Positions 34,901-47,248 are shown, numbered from the stretch's first letter. The stretch is DNA of 64,000 nt from Rhabditophanes sp. KR3021 (GCA_963281155.1 CAUJLY010000006.1:7316001-7380000), one strand, 5' to 3'. Made by a program: numbers and translations. The notes: generated from the sequence alone by a model not told the origin.

Positions 34901-37900
34901 AAAGCAAAATGTAGTGTTGGTGGAATTGATTAAAGCATGACTGTCAAAAATGTCGATTGTTGCTTCTCCGTCTTTAACAATATTCTCTGGGCATACAAGA
35001 ATGTGACTATTTTCAGCAGTAAGAGAAACTATAACAAAGTTTGACTGAATTTCAACACCCTTATCATTCCTGTTGAAAGAAATATCATTTCTTGAGTAAT
35101 TTCCATTTGAAGAAAAGCTTTCATCGTTATAATGTCCACGATCCTTACAAGGTTGAAAATTGGTGTCTGTATCAAGATAATTTTCCAAATTAGGTCTGAA
35201 ACAAGGAGCAGAAGGTTCCCACAAAGCCAAATCATTGCCAAAACGATTGTAAATGATTTCATAAAATTCGTGACTTGGCAATAAAACTTTAAGATCTGGA
35301 ACAGTGATGCTAATGCTGACAATGGAATTTTTTTCGTTCATTCTCTTAAATTCAAGCAAATCCGCTTTTTTCTTCGGCATGATTAAACTTGTATTTTCAT
35401 GAATGCCCTTCTTTCTGATGAATGGTCCTTCCATAGTATTATCAGCCAAATTGTAATATCCATCATCAGTAGTGTCAGTACTTGTTTCCATGGTGCTTTG
35501 TTGCAAAAATTTGTCCCGTTTATCGTAAAGGAAAGACAGCGAAATTGATGGTGAATCTGGTTTACTGGAGGCATACAAAAATTTAAGGTCATCTTTGAGA
35601 CAGTTTAACATCTTTGGATCTCCAACAAGTGTTCCCGAAATGGTGGTACAATTTAATTGAACACTGAAATGATTGATGATTTCTTCGAATGATATTTTAG
35701 GCAATTTAACGGAAATATCCTCCAAAACTAAGTTAAGATACTCATCATATACATTTCTGACATAATATGGAAGTTTTTGAGAGGCAAGGTCTTTTCGTAG
35801 ATCTGCTTTTGGGAATCTCAGATCAACTTCGATGTTTTCGCACTTCAAACATATTGTGACGCTCTCAACTGTTTTGGATTCGCCACTGCCAATCAAACCA
35901 TCGCTTGTTTCATCGAATGCCGAGATTTTGGTAGCTTCACGAGCAAAGTCTTTGCCGTTAACTTGACCAAAGAATGGAATGTTGCAAATCAAGTTTGATA
36001 GACGATCGATCAAGGAAAAGTCAATCTCCATTTTGCAAGGAGCAAAGGTGACCTCAAGGTTTGTGTGATTGGATTTGTTTATAATTTCTAAATGAATGTG
36101 TTCATTTTTGTTCAACATCTTGTCATTTTTTTTATTCTCAAAATTCAACAAATGAATGAGGGTTGGAGCATTGCTTGATGTATTTGATTCGGGCATCAAG
36201 AATTCCACAGTATCACAGTTGAATAATTCAACTCCAACAGTTGTTGTATTTCCTTCAAATGCTTTCTCGCCTGCAGCATTAATTACTACATGTCCGAAAA
36301 TAAATCTTAAATGATCATCTTCATAAAGTTTGTTGAATGCATTCCTCTGAGACACCAAATTTGAACATTCATCCAAATTAATGTTGACTGATTTTTCGAA
36401 GAAATTATCTGACCAAGACTTAATTAAAGTAGCACAATCATCAATTGATCTTTCGGGATTTTTTTTGACTGATTCAAGTGAAAGGGGATCTTTGTGTGTA
36501 ATTATGGCAAATAGATTTGTGATTTGAGCTTTTAAAATGAACATTTCTGGTTTCCTATCAGAACGGTTGTCCATGAGAGTTGATGTACTCCCATGTCTAG
36601 TCATATTTCCAAGAGAGATGTCATCACCATCTGAAAAAAATGTCTTTCTACTGCTGCCAGCCACAGCTTTCTTATTTGTTTTATTAAGCTCAACAAATTG
36701 ATCTACCGGTGGGTTGATCTTCTTTGTGGAAGGAAAAGCAAAAAATTCTTTGTCTGAATTGACTCTGTCGCCTACATCAAAACCTTTGCTAACTTCATCT
36801 AAATGGTGAAGATCGTCTTGATTCATTTTTTGTACAAAACCTGTATTATCAAATGTATCCATTTCTTTCTCATCAATTTCCAGGTCAATGTTTGAAGGAG
36901 AAAAATTTGTTATCAACTTCTTTAAAATAGCCAATTGTGTTGGGGTAGCGAAAAGTTTCATTCCATTTAAGATGATATTAATGTCAAATTTATGTTCGAA
37001 GCTTTGATCGTATCTGGGGTTGAAAGACATATTATTAAGTTGAACGGAAATTTTTCCAGGACCATCAATAACGGCCACTAAGATTGGGCTATCGGCAATC
37101 GTTTGCTGACCAACAGGGAGAGTTTTCTTCTCGACAGACACTTGGGTAAGGGTTGTTCTTTGAATGCCATGATGCAAATAAGTACTTTGTTCTGTTGATC
37201 CACATGAATGGAAACTTTCTACAGCTGATGCAAATATTTCGTCTTCAGTACTTAACAATAAATCGTTTTCAAAATTCACTGAACGTTCCGAGGGTGGAGA
37301 AGCAATAGTGGAGTTTGAGTCCATATTATTTTTTGCAGTAATATTTGTATATATTTTTACACTTTCGAAGTTAATTAATTTTTTAGTTTCTAAATTCGGA
37401 ACACTTTCTTTTAAACTTTTGAAATCTTTAGTGTCTTTGGGATCCTTTGCATTACTTTCGGTTTCAATGTTGTTGATCTTGTTGTATAAAAGTTCATCCA
37501 AAAACTCAAGACTGCCAATAGAAAGTTCGATTGCAGTTTTGGTCCCATTGTCGATTGAATCTTCGTCCATTTCAATTCGAATTGTTGTGTTTTTACAAAT
37601 AATATGAATACGAGACAACAATTCTTCGATCATAGTCTGAATACCTTTCAAACCACTTTCATCTTCATCTGGACTTTCTTTGAAGTTAGGATCTTCCATG
37701 TTCTTTTCCAATACATGTTCAGCTATCCCTTCTGCAGAGGAAAATGAATTGATCATTGAATTGACCAGGTCACGAGCACGTCTCTTGGCAGCATCAAGCG
37801 AATGTTTGTTTTTAACATGAAGTGTCAATTGTAACCCATCTAGTTCAATGGAAAGAGGCTTGTCCCGCATTAACTGCCATACAGCAGAAGCGGAAATCTT

Positions 37901-38131
37901 CGCGGCAAATCCATCAATGATTGTTATTGGTAAACCAGCTTCTTTTAGACATGCACTGAGTTTTTCAACATTAAGGTCCATATTGCTGAGACTAAATTGT
38001 CCACTGATTAAGTTTGCTTCCATGTCTTTCATCTCGATTTTGGACTTGAGGAAGATACCAAAATACCTATGGAGTAAGTAATGGCAAATGTTTTTTTGAG
38101 GAAACGGGATTTTATTGAAAAGGCTAGTCAT
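31974..38131 (-). CDS. atg-2: ATG2 autophagy lipid-transfer protein
   Basis: Exons 38131-32228 and 32183-31974 with one 44-bp phase-0 intron; 2037 aa (animal ATG2 about 1,900-2,000). ATG2 is a rod-like bridge that moves phospholipids from ER to the growing phagophore, working with ATG9 and WIPI proteins. Seen: N-terminal chorein-type segment ICHYLLHRYFGIFLKSKI aligning with the VCRYLLHRYLGQFL start of ATG2; IIDGFAAKISASAVW matching the conserved VTEGF..SISLSVPW; and near the C-terminus the ATG_C region GLVPASPFFNMYTGFRDLIYMPVEEL, GHLVKGIQRGASSFTVST. Exon 2 completes the C-terminal helices (ARVANKIPESILITTKAAVG). The ATG at 38131 was chosen because a TTTTTTTCAG acceptor lies about 15 bases upstream; 14 extra in-frame codons further upstream would be removed by trans-splicing. 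Confidence 0.96.
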
Positions 38132-40612
38132 CTTGAAATAAATCCCACTGAAAAAAATAAAAATGAGTAACAATTATAGATCAAGTTATATAGATAAAAA
38201 TAACGGGATAAAATTGATTTTCTGGAAGCAATCTTTAATTGTATGCTGTTAAAAAGGATTATTTAATTAGTATTAGCTTTTTGTCTATAATTGATGTTCC
38301 TACATCATCATAAAAAAGCACGTGAGCATATTCGTTGTGGGGTAAGAAAGCCATTTTCAAACACACATGATTGTGAATGTGTCATCACATGTCAACACTT
38401 TGATAAAGATCTATTTATTACCTAGACAATCATTACCCTTCAAAATATAAACAAAAAAGAACTGAAAAAGGATGATTTGAGTTGACTAATATTTAGGGTA
38501 ACTTTTAAATATTGTACTCAGTCAATTACTTATAAAGCTAGGTTGGAACGAAGTTACTGAGTCTAGCCAGTTCAAAACAATAACAAACGCATATACACGG
38601 TCTCTGATGGCTTATAATGATGAGAATAGATAAGTGGATAGAAATGGTAGCGATAATTTGATATCGGATTTTCAACAACCGGTGCTTTCATGACAAAAAT
38701 TATTAAATGAAATAATGAATAACTTTCATAACAGTGCAAAAATGATGTATACTTGATTATAACAAAAAGCATAACACATGCCCATCCTTAAATCGTAAAC
38801 TACTCGTACGCATCTACACTTTGGTAACAGCAATGGCATACGACTACGTTTATGACAAAAGTTGTAGATCAAAAAGCAATCGACATGTAGAAGCTAGATA
38901 GCTATATCAGTTTTGGTAAAATCATTCCACACATATATTTATTATTGATAGAATTTGTACCTACAGACAGCAAATCAAATAATACATTTATTTTGATATT
39001 AGACAAAGAAGTGACAAAGACTGCCTTTTAAATGAAGCAAAATTTCCTTAAAAATTGATAAACTTAATTTCATAATAAAAATTCTTCTTATCGTAGTGAG
39101 GATATGTCTTTACTTGTTATCATTGTGGTATCTATCAAAATAGTAATATAAATAACTGTCTTTATTTCTTTTGATATAATCATTTGTAGGAAGAAAGTTG
39201 TGGATGTATATTTAGTAAAATTGTATTTGTGATTGTTTGACAAATATAGTTTATTCAAAAAATAATTTTAATGAACAATGCATATGTGAATCAAATCGAG
39301 CTTTTTTTATTTGTTGAAGTACTATGATTTTACATATTAAATGATCCAATTAGACATCTTTAAAAGAAACGTTTAGGTTATATTATTTTAAACCAAATAC
39401 ACACACACTAATCTTCTTTCCTAGTAAATTTGGTAAATGTTTTTGCGCAAAAAGTTGGTGGTGTTTCAAGTTAAATATCGTTACTAGTGAATATATAGTT
39501 TTACATGTCGATTTATTAATTATAAATGAAAGTACATTGTTTTGTAAAAGACTGTATATCATAGCTTCTATTTTTTGTCTAAAATACCTTTATTACGCAC
39601 AAGTTTGTTTTAATAATGATTAAGCGTTTCAAATCTAAATAGCCTTTTCTCCAATCTGATTTTTTAAGTTATCAAAACATCTACACATAAGTCTTTTTTT
39701 AAAACATCTTGATACAACTTTAATTAATGCTTATTTTGTATACTACAATAGTTATAATTGAACCTAAAAAGTTATCACTACGCTAACATCAATTAAAGCG
39801 TCTGTAATGATTAAATAATTGAGCATCGTAATGCATCACCTGAATTTCTCATTTGCTGCATGCATTCATCTTTGCCTTAAACGATTCAATGCGACACAAT
39901 AGTTAATTAACTCTAAGATAAGCGTTGTGATCAAAGCTAAAAAAGTGATTCATTTGCTTGTGTAATGACAAACATAATGTCAAACTTTTACAAATATTAG
40001 CACACTTGGTTTAAAAGTTGAAAACTTCTTTCACTTGATGAAACAGTCTACCTCCTTACAATTGCTTGTTATTAAATAGACCTGACAGAGTATCCTTTTA
40101 TATTAGATCTTTAGTTTACGGCATATTTTATAGCGTCATGTCAGGAGATGTATATTAATCAATAGAATTACGATATGATAAAAAGTTTAATCTTAAATTA
40201 TATATTCATCCCCATTGTTGAATAGTTATTAATTAAAGTATATAACGCTTTATAACAATCGCGATAGATGGCAACTCATTAATTCATATAAATACATTTT
40301 CATTCATAAAGAGATATATGCATATTTATTTTATAAATTCAAACAAATATCTTTGTTTATCTTATTGAACGATTTAATTGTTCAATCTTTATACTATGAT
40401 ATATCGTCCAAATTTCTATTTTTTATAAAAATTAATCACAAATATGCGTATAATTTATTATTCCTGTCATTTTCAGTTCATACCTTTAATCAAATTTGGT
40501 TTACAAATATTCCTTAGAGCGCCATTTCTGAGAAGCAATGAAAACTTAACAAATAAGTATTAATATATTGGCACGTGTGAATTTATCTTTAAATAAATTG
40601 CGATTTAGTAAA
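38132..40612. other. Divergent intergenic region, about 2.5 kb
   Basis: Between ATG2 (-) and the SHP-like phosphatase (+). Strongly AT-rich, no gene supported; a minus frame at 38772-38572 has no support. It ends in GCGATTTAG, a likely trans-splice acceptor for the downstream gene. Confidence 0.5.
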
Positions 40613-43600
40613 ATGGATCAAAAGTAAGTGGTTCTGTCTTTTCTTTCTTTAAATATTAATTAATAGCTGTATATGTGGTATTACTGGGCAGGAAGCAGAG
40701 AGTATTCTTCAAAAGTTTGGTGAAAAAGGGGATTTTTTGGTACGCCCGTCATCCGCAGGTGAAAAGGAATATTCATTATCAATTCATCGTGGCAATAATC
40801 GTGTTACGCATGTCAAAATTTTAAAAAATGAAGATTTTTACAATTTAAATGAAGAGGAAGCTTTTCGGACAATTACCGAGTTAATGAATTTCCATATTCT
40901 TAATCCAGGCAATCTCAAAGAAATGAATGGTGAAATAATCACACTTACGAAGTTGCTAATTTACCACTCAACCAAATATGATCAATTATACTTTCACAGT
41001 AAGCTGTCACGTGAAGATGCGGAAAAATTGTTGATCGAAATAGGTAAAAAAGGCACCTTTTTGGTTAGGGAGAAAGCAGACTCGGCAACAAATCTCGTTC
41101 TAAGCGCACTATACACAGAAGATTCAGCACGCCATGTTGTTATTCAAGTCAAGGACAACATCTTTGACATCTCATCAGGTCTTAAATTCCCCACTCTCGA
41201 TGCTCTAATTGAACATCACAAAATTGTCCCTCTCGTAATAGAAGCAGGTAACGAAATATAATCAAAAATTAATGTATTAAAAATTAAAAAGATGCTATTA
41301 TTTCTTTTTGACAGCAAAAAACTTGTCAATCATAAGTTTACCGATTAGTTGAGCACCATCTGGTGAGAGCATATATACTTCTTCATATGAGCATTTGCCA
41401 TGTTCTATATTAGTAACTAAGTATAATTAAATCTTAGTAAATAATTTTACACTAATAATCAAATTATCCAAACTATACAACCCCAACACAAAAACGATTA
41501 GACATATTCAATGGCAAGAGCCAGATCAGAATTATAGTATATTTCTGCATCTATTTTAAGCACTTGACTTGTATAAACTTCCCATCCTAGAATAGTTATT
41601 TCGTCCTTTTAAATTTTAGAGACAGGAAAGATAATTTGTTAACTTGTTTGGCATATTCATTTTTGTGATTTTGAAACCTCTTCAACTCAAGATCTTCATT
41701 TTTAGCTCTAACACCACCATAAAACAGATCTTTTTTCGGAATAAAAAGCCGTAAACATTCTTGTTGACTTTATTATTACCTTGTTTTGGAACCTCAACAA
41801 TAAATGCTTCAAGAAGTTGAACAAGAGTGTAATTTGCAAAGTCTTTCCTTTCCTTGTCTCTAATGTTTTGTAATGGTTTACAACTAAAGTTCCTCATGGA
41901 CATTCAGTACTAAAGAATATGCCACATCCAGGACATTCCAAATTTTTAGTTGCTTCGTGAATTCCTGCTTGAATGTTTTGCATGTAGTTAACGAATAGCA
42001 TACATTATACAATATTTCACACGACAGAGTCGATTTGGCACAAGTTGCTTTAAATTCATCAAATTTAACTATTATCCCAGTACCACAAATCAGATAGACA
42101 AAACAAACATGGCTCATCCCAATTGAATTGACAATATCGAGCAAGATATCAACTCCATCCTGTAGTTCTATCTGCATACTTAATCTTTTCTTTTTTGACA
42201 AATTCAGAAACGATCAACAAATTATAGCCACTGCATAGAACCATTATTTGCACCACGATTTGCTCTTTCTTCTTACCACATGCCTTTTTGAATTCATCAC
42301 TATCTTTAGTACTATCAAAAGCAGCACTAAGCTTCACTAGTAAGACAGTAGCAGCTTTCTTTACCTACGAAGACCAGCTTCAAATAGGCAACAAAGTGAT
42401 AACAGACATTGAACACGTCACGAAGATGTTGTGTCATTGTTGTTTTAGGTGTCGTTAATCGTTCAAAATACTTGGAATGTTGTTGAAAGTATCACTATCC
42501 TCATTTGATTGCGTCTTTACATTAAATTTAAAAACACAAAATTATAATATCTCTTTACATTATTAATAATCTAATTATCAATGAAGGTAACGTTTTAAAG
42601 TTAGAAAATTGCCTAACGTCTACGAAAATCTTCGCTTACGACATTGATAAAAGAATAGAGAAGATGTATAAAAATAATAAAAAGAGCAAAACTTTATTCG
42701 ACGATGAGTTTGAGAGGCTTCAAGCATCAGACTCTATTAGAACCATGTACACCTGTCAAAAAGAAGGCAAAAAAGCAGAAAATGTAAATAAAAATAAATT
42801 TAAAAACAACATTCCGTATGACCATACACGTGTAAAGCTCCTTAATGAGGGTAAAGAGCCTAGGTCAGATTATATCAATGCAAATTGGATTGATGCGCAA
42901 TCTAAAGACATTCCCGAGTATGCAGACCTAAAAGTAAGATATATAAGCACACAAGGCTGTTTGGAAAATACAATTGGTGATTTTTGGCAGATGGCATGGC
43001 AAGCGGGGTGTCGGGTTATTGCTATGATCACCCAACTCTCGGAAAAGACACGTTACAAGTGTTCGTGTTACTGGCCAGAATCAAAAAGCACTCCTTTAAC
43101 GACTGGGCTCTACGATGATATTCTGGTTTCGTTCTTGAGTGAGAATCACTTGGAAAATTATATTGTGAGAACATTTAATATTAAAAAGTATGCTGTTGCT
43201 GGCTCTGGTGCCGATTATAATAAAGTTGTCGGGGAACGAATTATCCATCACTTTCAATATACGGATTGGCTGGATTTCTGGTGTCCGAAAAATCCACATT
43301 CTGTTGTTGTTTATCTAAGAGATGTGAATAGTATCTTAAACGCATACGTCCAAAGTGAGCGTGGCCCCTTGCTTGTTCATTGCAGCGCCGGTATCGGTCG
43401 CACTGGGGCCATTATTGTCATAGACCTTTTGATCAATTACATTTTGCAAAATGGTTATCGATGCTACATAGACATCCTGAACACTATTAAAATGGTGAGA
43501 ACTCAACGAAATGGTCTGGTTCAAACTGGAGAACAGTACAAATTTGTTTACAAAGCAGTCGAAGCGTTTATAAAGGAAAAGAAAAAGGAAGAAATGAGTT

Positions 43601-44037
43601 GTAAAAATTCATTTGAACACCTTAAATTTCCTATTACTCCAACCAGCGCAAATACAATCTCAATGATGGAAGGGAGTTCATCAGCAAGTCCACAAAGTTA
43701 TTTTCACCAGTTTGCAAATTTTAATCCCAATTCGGTAAATAGACTAATTAACTTAACTTGATTGATAACAATAATATTTTTACAGCCATCAGTATCTCGA
43801 TTCGAATTTAATGGTTGCAATTTCAATTATGGTGATCATAGCAGTGAAAAAAAATTTACGCCGCCATCGAGATCACCATCATCATTTAGGAATTCCGATT
43901 CTCCCAGAAATATACCCTCCCCGAATGTATTCTTAAGCCCTCACCAAAATTCATCTTCTCCAACTGGAATGTCTGACTCACTTGGCGTTAAACTGCAGCC
44001 ACCACCTTTATTCAAAAGAAAGACGAAGCCGGAGTGA
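40613..44037 (+). CDS. ptp-2: SH2-SH2-PTP tyrosine phosphatase (SHP/PTPN11 type)
   Basis: Exons 40613-40623 (11 bp), 40667-41247, 42605-43734, 43786-44037; all phases agree; 657 aa. SHP phosphatases are recruited by phosphotyrosines and act in receptor tyrosine kinase-Ras signalling; ptp-2 is the C. elegans SHP2. Seen: N-SH2 from ICGITGQEAESIL with FLVRPS (27-32); C-SH2 from YFHSKLSREDAEKLL (about 112) with FLVREK; linker CLTSTKIFAYDIDKRIEKM, aligning with LNTTRINAAEIESRVREL of SHP2 and joining the two halves; PTP domain with DYINANWI, active-site loop HCSAGIGRTG (Cys 457, Arg 463) and Q loop QRNGLVQTGEQYKF. The WPD loop reads WLDFWCP (419-425): the general-acid Asp is kept but Pro is Leu. 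The pTyr loop KNRY reads KNKF. C-terminal tail is Ser/Pro-rich. Intron 2 is 1,357 bp and contains an antisense pseudogene. Confidence 0.93.
41290..42470 (-). pseudogene. Frame-broken eIF3m-like (PCI-domain) pseudogene inside an intron
   Basis: Lies antisense within intron 2 of the SHP-like gene. Open segments 42337-42149, 42201-41884 and 41903-41682 in different frames form a colinear protein when read in order; further coding-like pieces continue to about 41560-41500 (ITILGWEVYTSQVLKIDAEI) and 41430-41325 (SPDGAQLIGKLMIDKF). Segment FDEFKATCAKSTLSCEILYNVCYSLTTCK resembles the LDQVRKWISDWNL...LLRLLYEALVDCK part of eIF3m, and FQNHKNEYAKQVNKLSFLSL followed by KDEITI resembles its YQNNKDFID...KMRLLTFMGMA..NKEISF part. 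The joins overlap and stops are present, with no splice signals to explain them, so I read it as a pseudogene. The eIF3m parent is my best guess, not certain. Confidence 0.6.
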
Positions 44038-45094
44038 ACTTTTGTATTATTGAGCTTTCGTATATGATCTAAATGTATATTTTGAACCCTATGAATAAAT
44101 AAATTTTGCAAACTCTTTTAAATTGAGTGGTTTGGTTTGTTCTCAAAATTATATTCATCAAAAACACATCTTTATTAAAAGTAATGCACACATATTTTTG
44201 TGAACAATGCACATATTTTTTAAAACTAATACACTTTCTCAGCACAAAACTAAACCATTTTGTTTATAAATATTTTAATCATAAAGTTACGTTTTAAATT
44301 AAGCGACGTGTATATGTACATAATTTGCAATTACCACAACAAACTTTTGACAGTTTTGTATGACCGTAGCCATTTTGTTTTCTATTTAGAAAAAGTAAAT
44401 GGTGAGAAGTCAGTTTAATTTGAAACAAACACATTATAGATAAATATACTTTTATCAAACACGCAATTGATGGTAATTTATTAAAACAAGCCAAAAGTAT
44501 CAACATGTAATTGTCTTTTCTGCATTTACAGACACTCTGCCTCTCACTTTTTCAGATTAACTAGTGGGCACGGTGTAAGGCCTTCATTTGTACCAAAATG
44601 ATGGTGAAAAACACCATTCACATGTATACTAATGTTAACCAAAATTAGTTATAAACCACAAGAAAGGAAATTTTGATGCATTACCCCAATCCGGTTCACC
44701 AAAGTTCAGTGAAAAACGCTAATTAACAGTCATATAAAAAAGCAGTAAAAAGTAAATTAATATAATTATATATCATATTTGAAGCAGCAACAACATCTTC
44801 ACCAATTACATATAGTATATTTATGATTGTGTGGTGCATGCATTTACTTGTTACATCATTTTGTATCAAATAGATGTGGTAGAAATATATAGGAAAGAAA
44901 GCACTATAATTTGTATACAATGTTTTTGAAACTGCTTTGAATCGCTACTTCGTTTACACGTTTTGTTGTATGCTTTTAGTTTATGACAATTGACTTTGTA
45001 GGATATTTTAATATATAAGTGCCTAGTAATGTGATTCTTTACAGATAGGTTGCGTTCTCTATTTGTTTATTCATAAGCAGATACTTTACTAAAA
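44038..45094. other. Intergenic, nothing recognised
   Basis: Between two plus-strand genes. AATAAA near 44096-44102 fits the end of the phosphatase mRNA. Minus-strand frames at 44506-44294 and 44920-44723 are AT-driven and unsupported. Confidence 0.5.
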
Positions 45095-45612
45095 ATGGTG
45101 CAAATTTGGTTTATGGAGCCGTATCCTTGGGGTGATCCCAGACTTCCTCACCACGTCCATCCACCTAAAATGATTAATGCCGAGCAGTTAAAAGATAAAA
45201 CAGGCACTGTATATCATCGTGTAGATACAACAGATCTCATTAATATGAGTAAAAGAATTACCATGATGAAGTTGGACAAAGGGTTCAATAAGGAAGACAA
45301 CTTCGTTCTTGACGCTTCAAAAGCTCAGGCTACTTCTTTCTTGGATAAGTTGACAGAAATGTTTGAAGAAACTGATTTTGAGGAAGACGAGGCTAGACTT
45401 GTGGTGGAAGGTGCCTGTTATTTTGATTTGGAAACAGTCGACGGAGAATGGGTCCGTGTTTTAGCTGAACATGGGGATCTTCTGATCTTTCCAGCCAAAC
45501 ACCAACATCGTTTTACAACTACACCAAAGGTAATGTTTATTCCTTCATAAATATTAATTAAATTCCATAGAACTTTGTAAAAATGCGCCGGTTCTTTAAA
45601 GTAGAAGAATGA
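45095..45612 (+). CDS. Acireductone dioxygenase-like protein, probably inactive
   Basis: Exons 45095-45529 and 45571-45612 with a 41-bp phase-0 intron; 158 aa. Cupin-fold ARD enzymes oxidise acireductone in methionine salvage using Fe or Ni held by H-x-H-x3-E and a distant His. Seen: start MVQIWFMEPYPWGDPR.PHH close to animal ARD; cupin region ARLVVEGACYFDLETVDGEWVRV; and FPAKHQHRFTTTPK. The metal motif reads E-E-T-D-F-E-E-D-E (91-99): both histidines of H-x-H are replaced (Thr93, Phe95), whereas Glu99 and the fourth ligand His138 remain. The C-terminus after KMRRFF is shortened by about 20 residues. From memory, the C. elegans homologues are also annotated as probably inactive ARDs, so the loss is likely old in nematodes. 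Converges on the GRAMD4-like gene, 161 bp apart. Confidence 0.9.
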
Positions 45613-45773
45613 CATCCTTCCGGTGGTGTATGCAGTTTCTTTTCATGTCAAATCAGCTCTTTTTATGTTAAATCGGCTATGTCCCTGTATTCTTATATAA
45701 CTATATAATATTTTTATTTCGCAAATTATTGAACTTTGAATTCGTATTGAATGTTGATAAATTTTTTGTGATT

Positions 45774-47248
45774 TTAAGTTTTCAGTTGTTTTTTAATTTG
45801 CTTATTCGATAAGACACTTAAAAATATTTGAGCGTCTTTGAAAGTTGTTAGTAAATCGAATTCAAAAGATAAGCCATTTAATTTGATAAAAATTCGGAGA
45901 CCTGTTTGTTTTCCGAGTAATTTATTGTATATTTTCATAGGTTTGATAATATTTATTGTGTTCAAATCACAAATTGGTATCATTAAGTCTTTCGTTTTAA
46001 ATAAATTGAATCGTGAATGTTTAAAAATGAAATGTCTTAAAGTTTAGAGATATCATCAAAATTTGCAATTAAATACTTACTCGTCGGTAAAAGTTATTTT
46101 GCCAAAGTAAAATAGTTTGATGTTATTTGTTTTTTGTCTCAATAAAATTGCTGATACGACTAAAAGGATAAGTTAAGTATTCGAAAACAAAAAGACAAGT
46201 TAAATGTTCGAAAACAAAAAATATTATCTATTATTATGTATTTACAAAAAGTAAAGACAATTCATTTAGTGATATGTTACCTGCTTTTGGTGTATCAATT
46301 ATTTTTTTTGTGCCCATCAACAGTTGCTTGTCAGATGATTGAGAATCAAAATATTCATTCTCATAATCACTTTGCAAATACTTTTTGTTTTCGTAGTCAC
46401 CTAAGTCACAACCTTTCATTACCTTGGAACTATTCTTATTTGATTTCTTTTTTAGCTTTCTGATAAATTTAATAAAAATATTTGCATTACTTTTAATGGT
46501 AATATTTTTACTCATTTTTCTAAGTTCGCTGATCTTTTGCGCAATTTCTATCGAATTGTTGTCTGCCGTCTCATTCCATAGATAAGAAATTGGGTTTGTC
46601 ACGATAATAGACTGTGGGAACATCCTGTGTATCAAGCGATTACCGAAAAAACGCAACCCCATTATTAGTCCTACTAACAAGTACAAGGTGTCAGGCTTGA
46701 GGATTATCGTCATAATGTAAGCTGATAGTGTCATCACAAGAAAACCACTACTGTAATATTCGCTTTTCCATAGAAATAAGCTAACAAACAAAAATTAAAT
46801 TACGTACATCCACATAACATGGTTAAACTTACAATTTCACTTTTTCTAAAACCCTTATTAAAAAGGAAACAAACAAGGATAACTGTTTAATAGAAATTAA
46901 ACCCACTTTTGCACGAGACTTGTTTAACAAAATGTAAGGTATTTGCTTCCTTGGAAACAGACATGACACATTGTTTGGAATTTTAGCTTTAAAAATGACA
47001 TAATTGAACGTAAGTTGAGCCAGTACTAGGAAGGTTATAATTTGACAAAACGAATAGTTAAAGATGACATAAAAATAGAGAAGAGCAATCGTTAAAGAAG
47101 TACACGGAGACTTCCAATTAGACAAATCTGTTAATGCCGCTATACATTCAAACAAAGGATGCGCTTCAATAAGACAGTACTTTATTTCTTGCAGAAAATG
47201 GTTAATATTTACATACAAATCAGAGTCCAAGTCTTCTTCAAGACTCAT
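45774..47248 (-). CDS. GRAMD4-like membrane protein with C-terminal GRAM domain
   Basis: Exons 47248-46833, 46780-46281, 46159-46081, 46035-45774; introns 52, 121 and 45 bp; 418 aa, all phases consistent. GRAMD4-type proteins have hydrophobic helices followed by a lipid-binding GRAM domain; the mammalian protein is linked to ER/mitochondrial membranes, apoptosis and autophagy. Seen: LTDLSNWKSPCTSLTIALLYFY (region like the WxxPxxSL start of the MCTP/GRAMD4 membrane module), a first hydrophobic pair about 45-105, LEKVKFLFLWKSEYYSSGFL (like ERVKNLFNWTVP), and a second pair about 138-185; then a basic/acidic linker; then GRAM domain about 312-395 with GKITFTDEHFIFKHSRFNLF and MIPICDLNTINIIKP, the typical IPLxDIxSIEK strand. 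Exon 3 and the exon-4 junction rebuild the GRAM domain exactly, which supports the model. The last acceptor (ACTTTAAG) is weak. Confidence 0.82.
46143..46219. repeat. Short direct duplication in GRAMD4-like intron 2
   Basis: Two near-identical copies of AAGTTAA.T.TTCGAAAACAAAAA at about 46171-46193 and 46197-46219 occur in tandem; the longer 121-bp intron is partly due to this. Confidence 0.55.
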
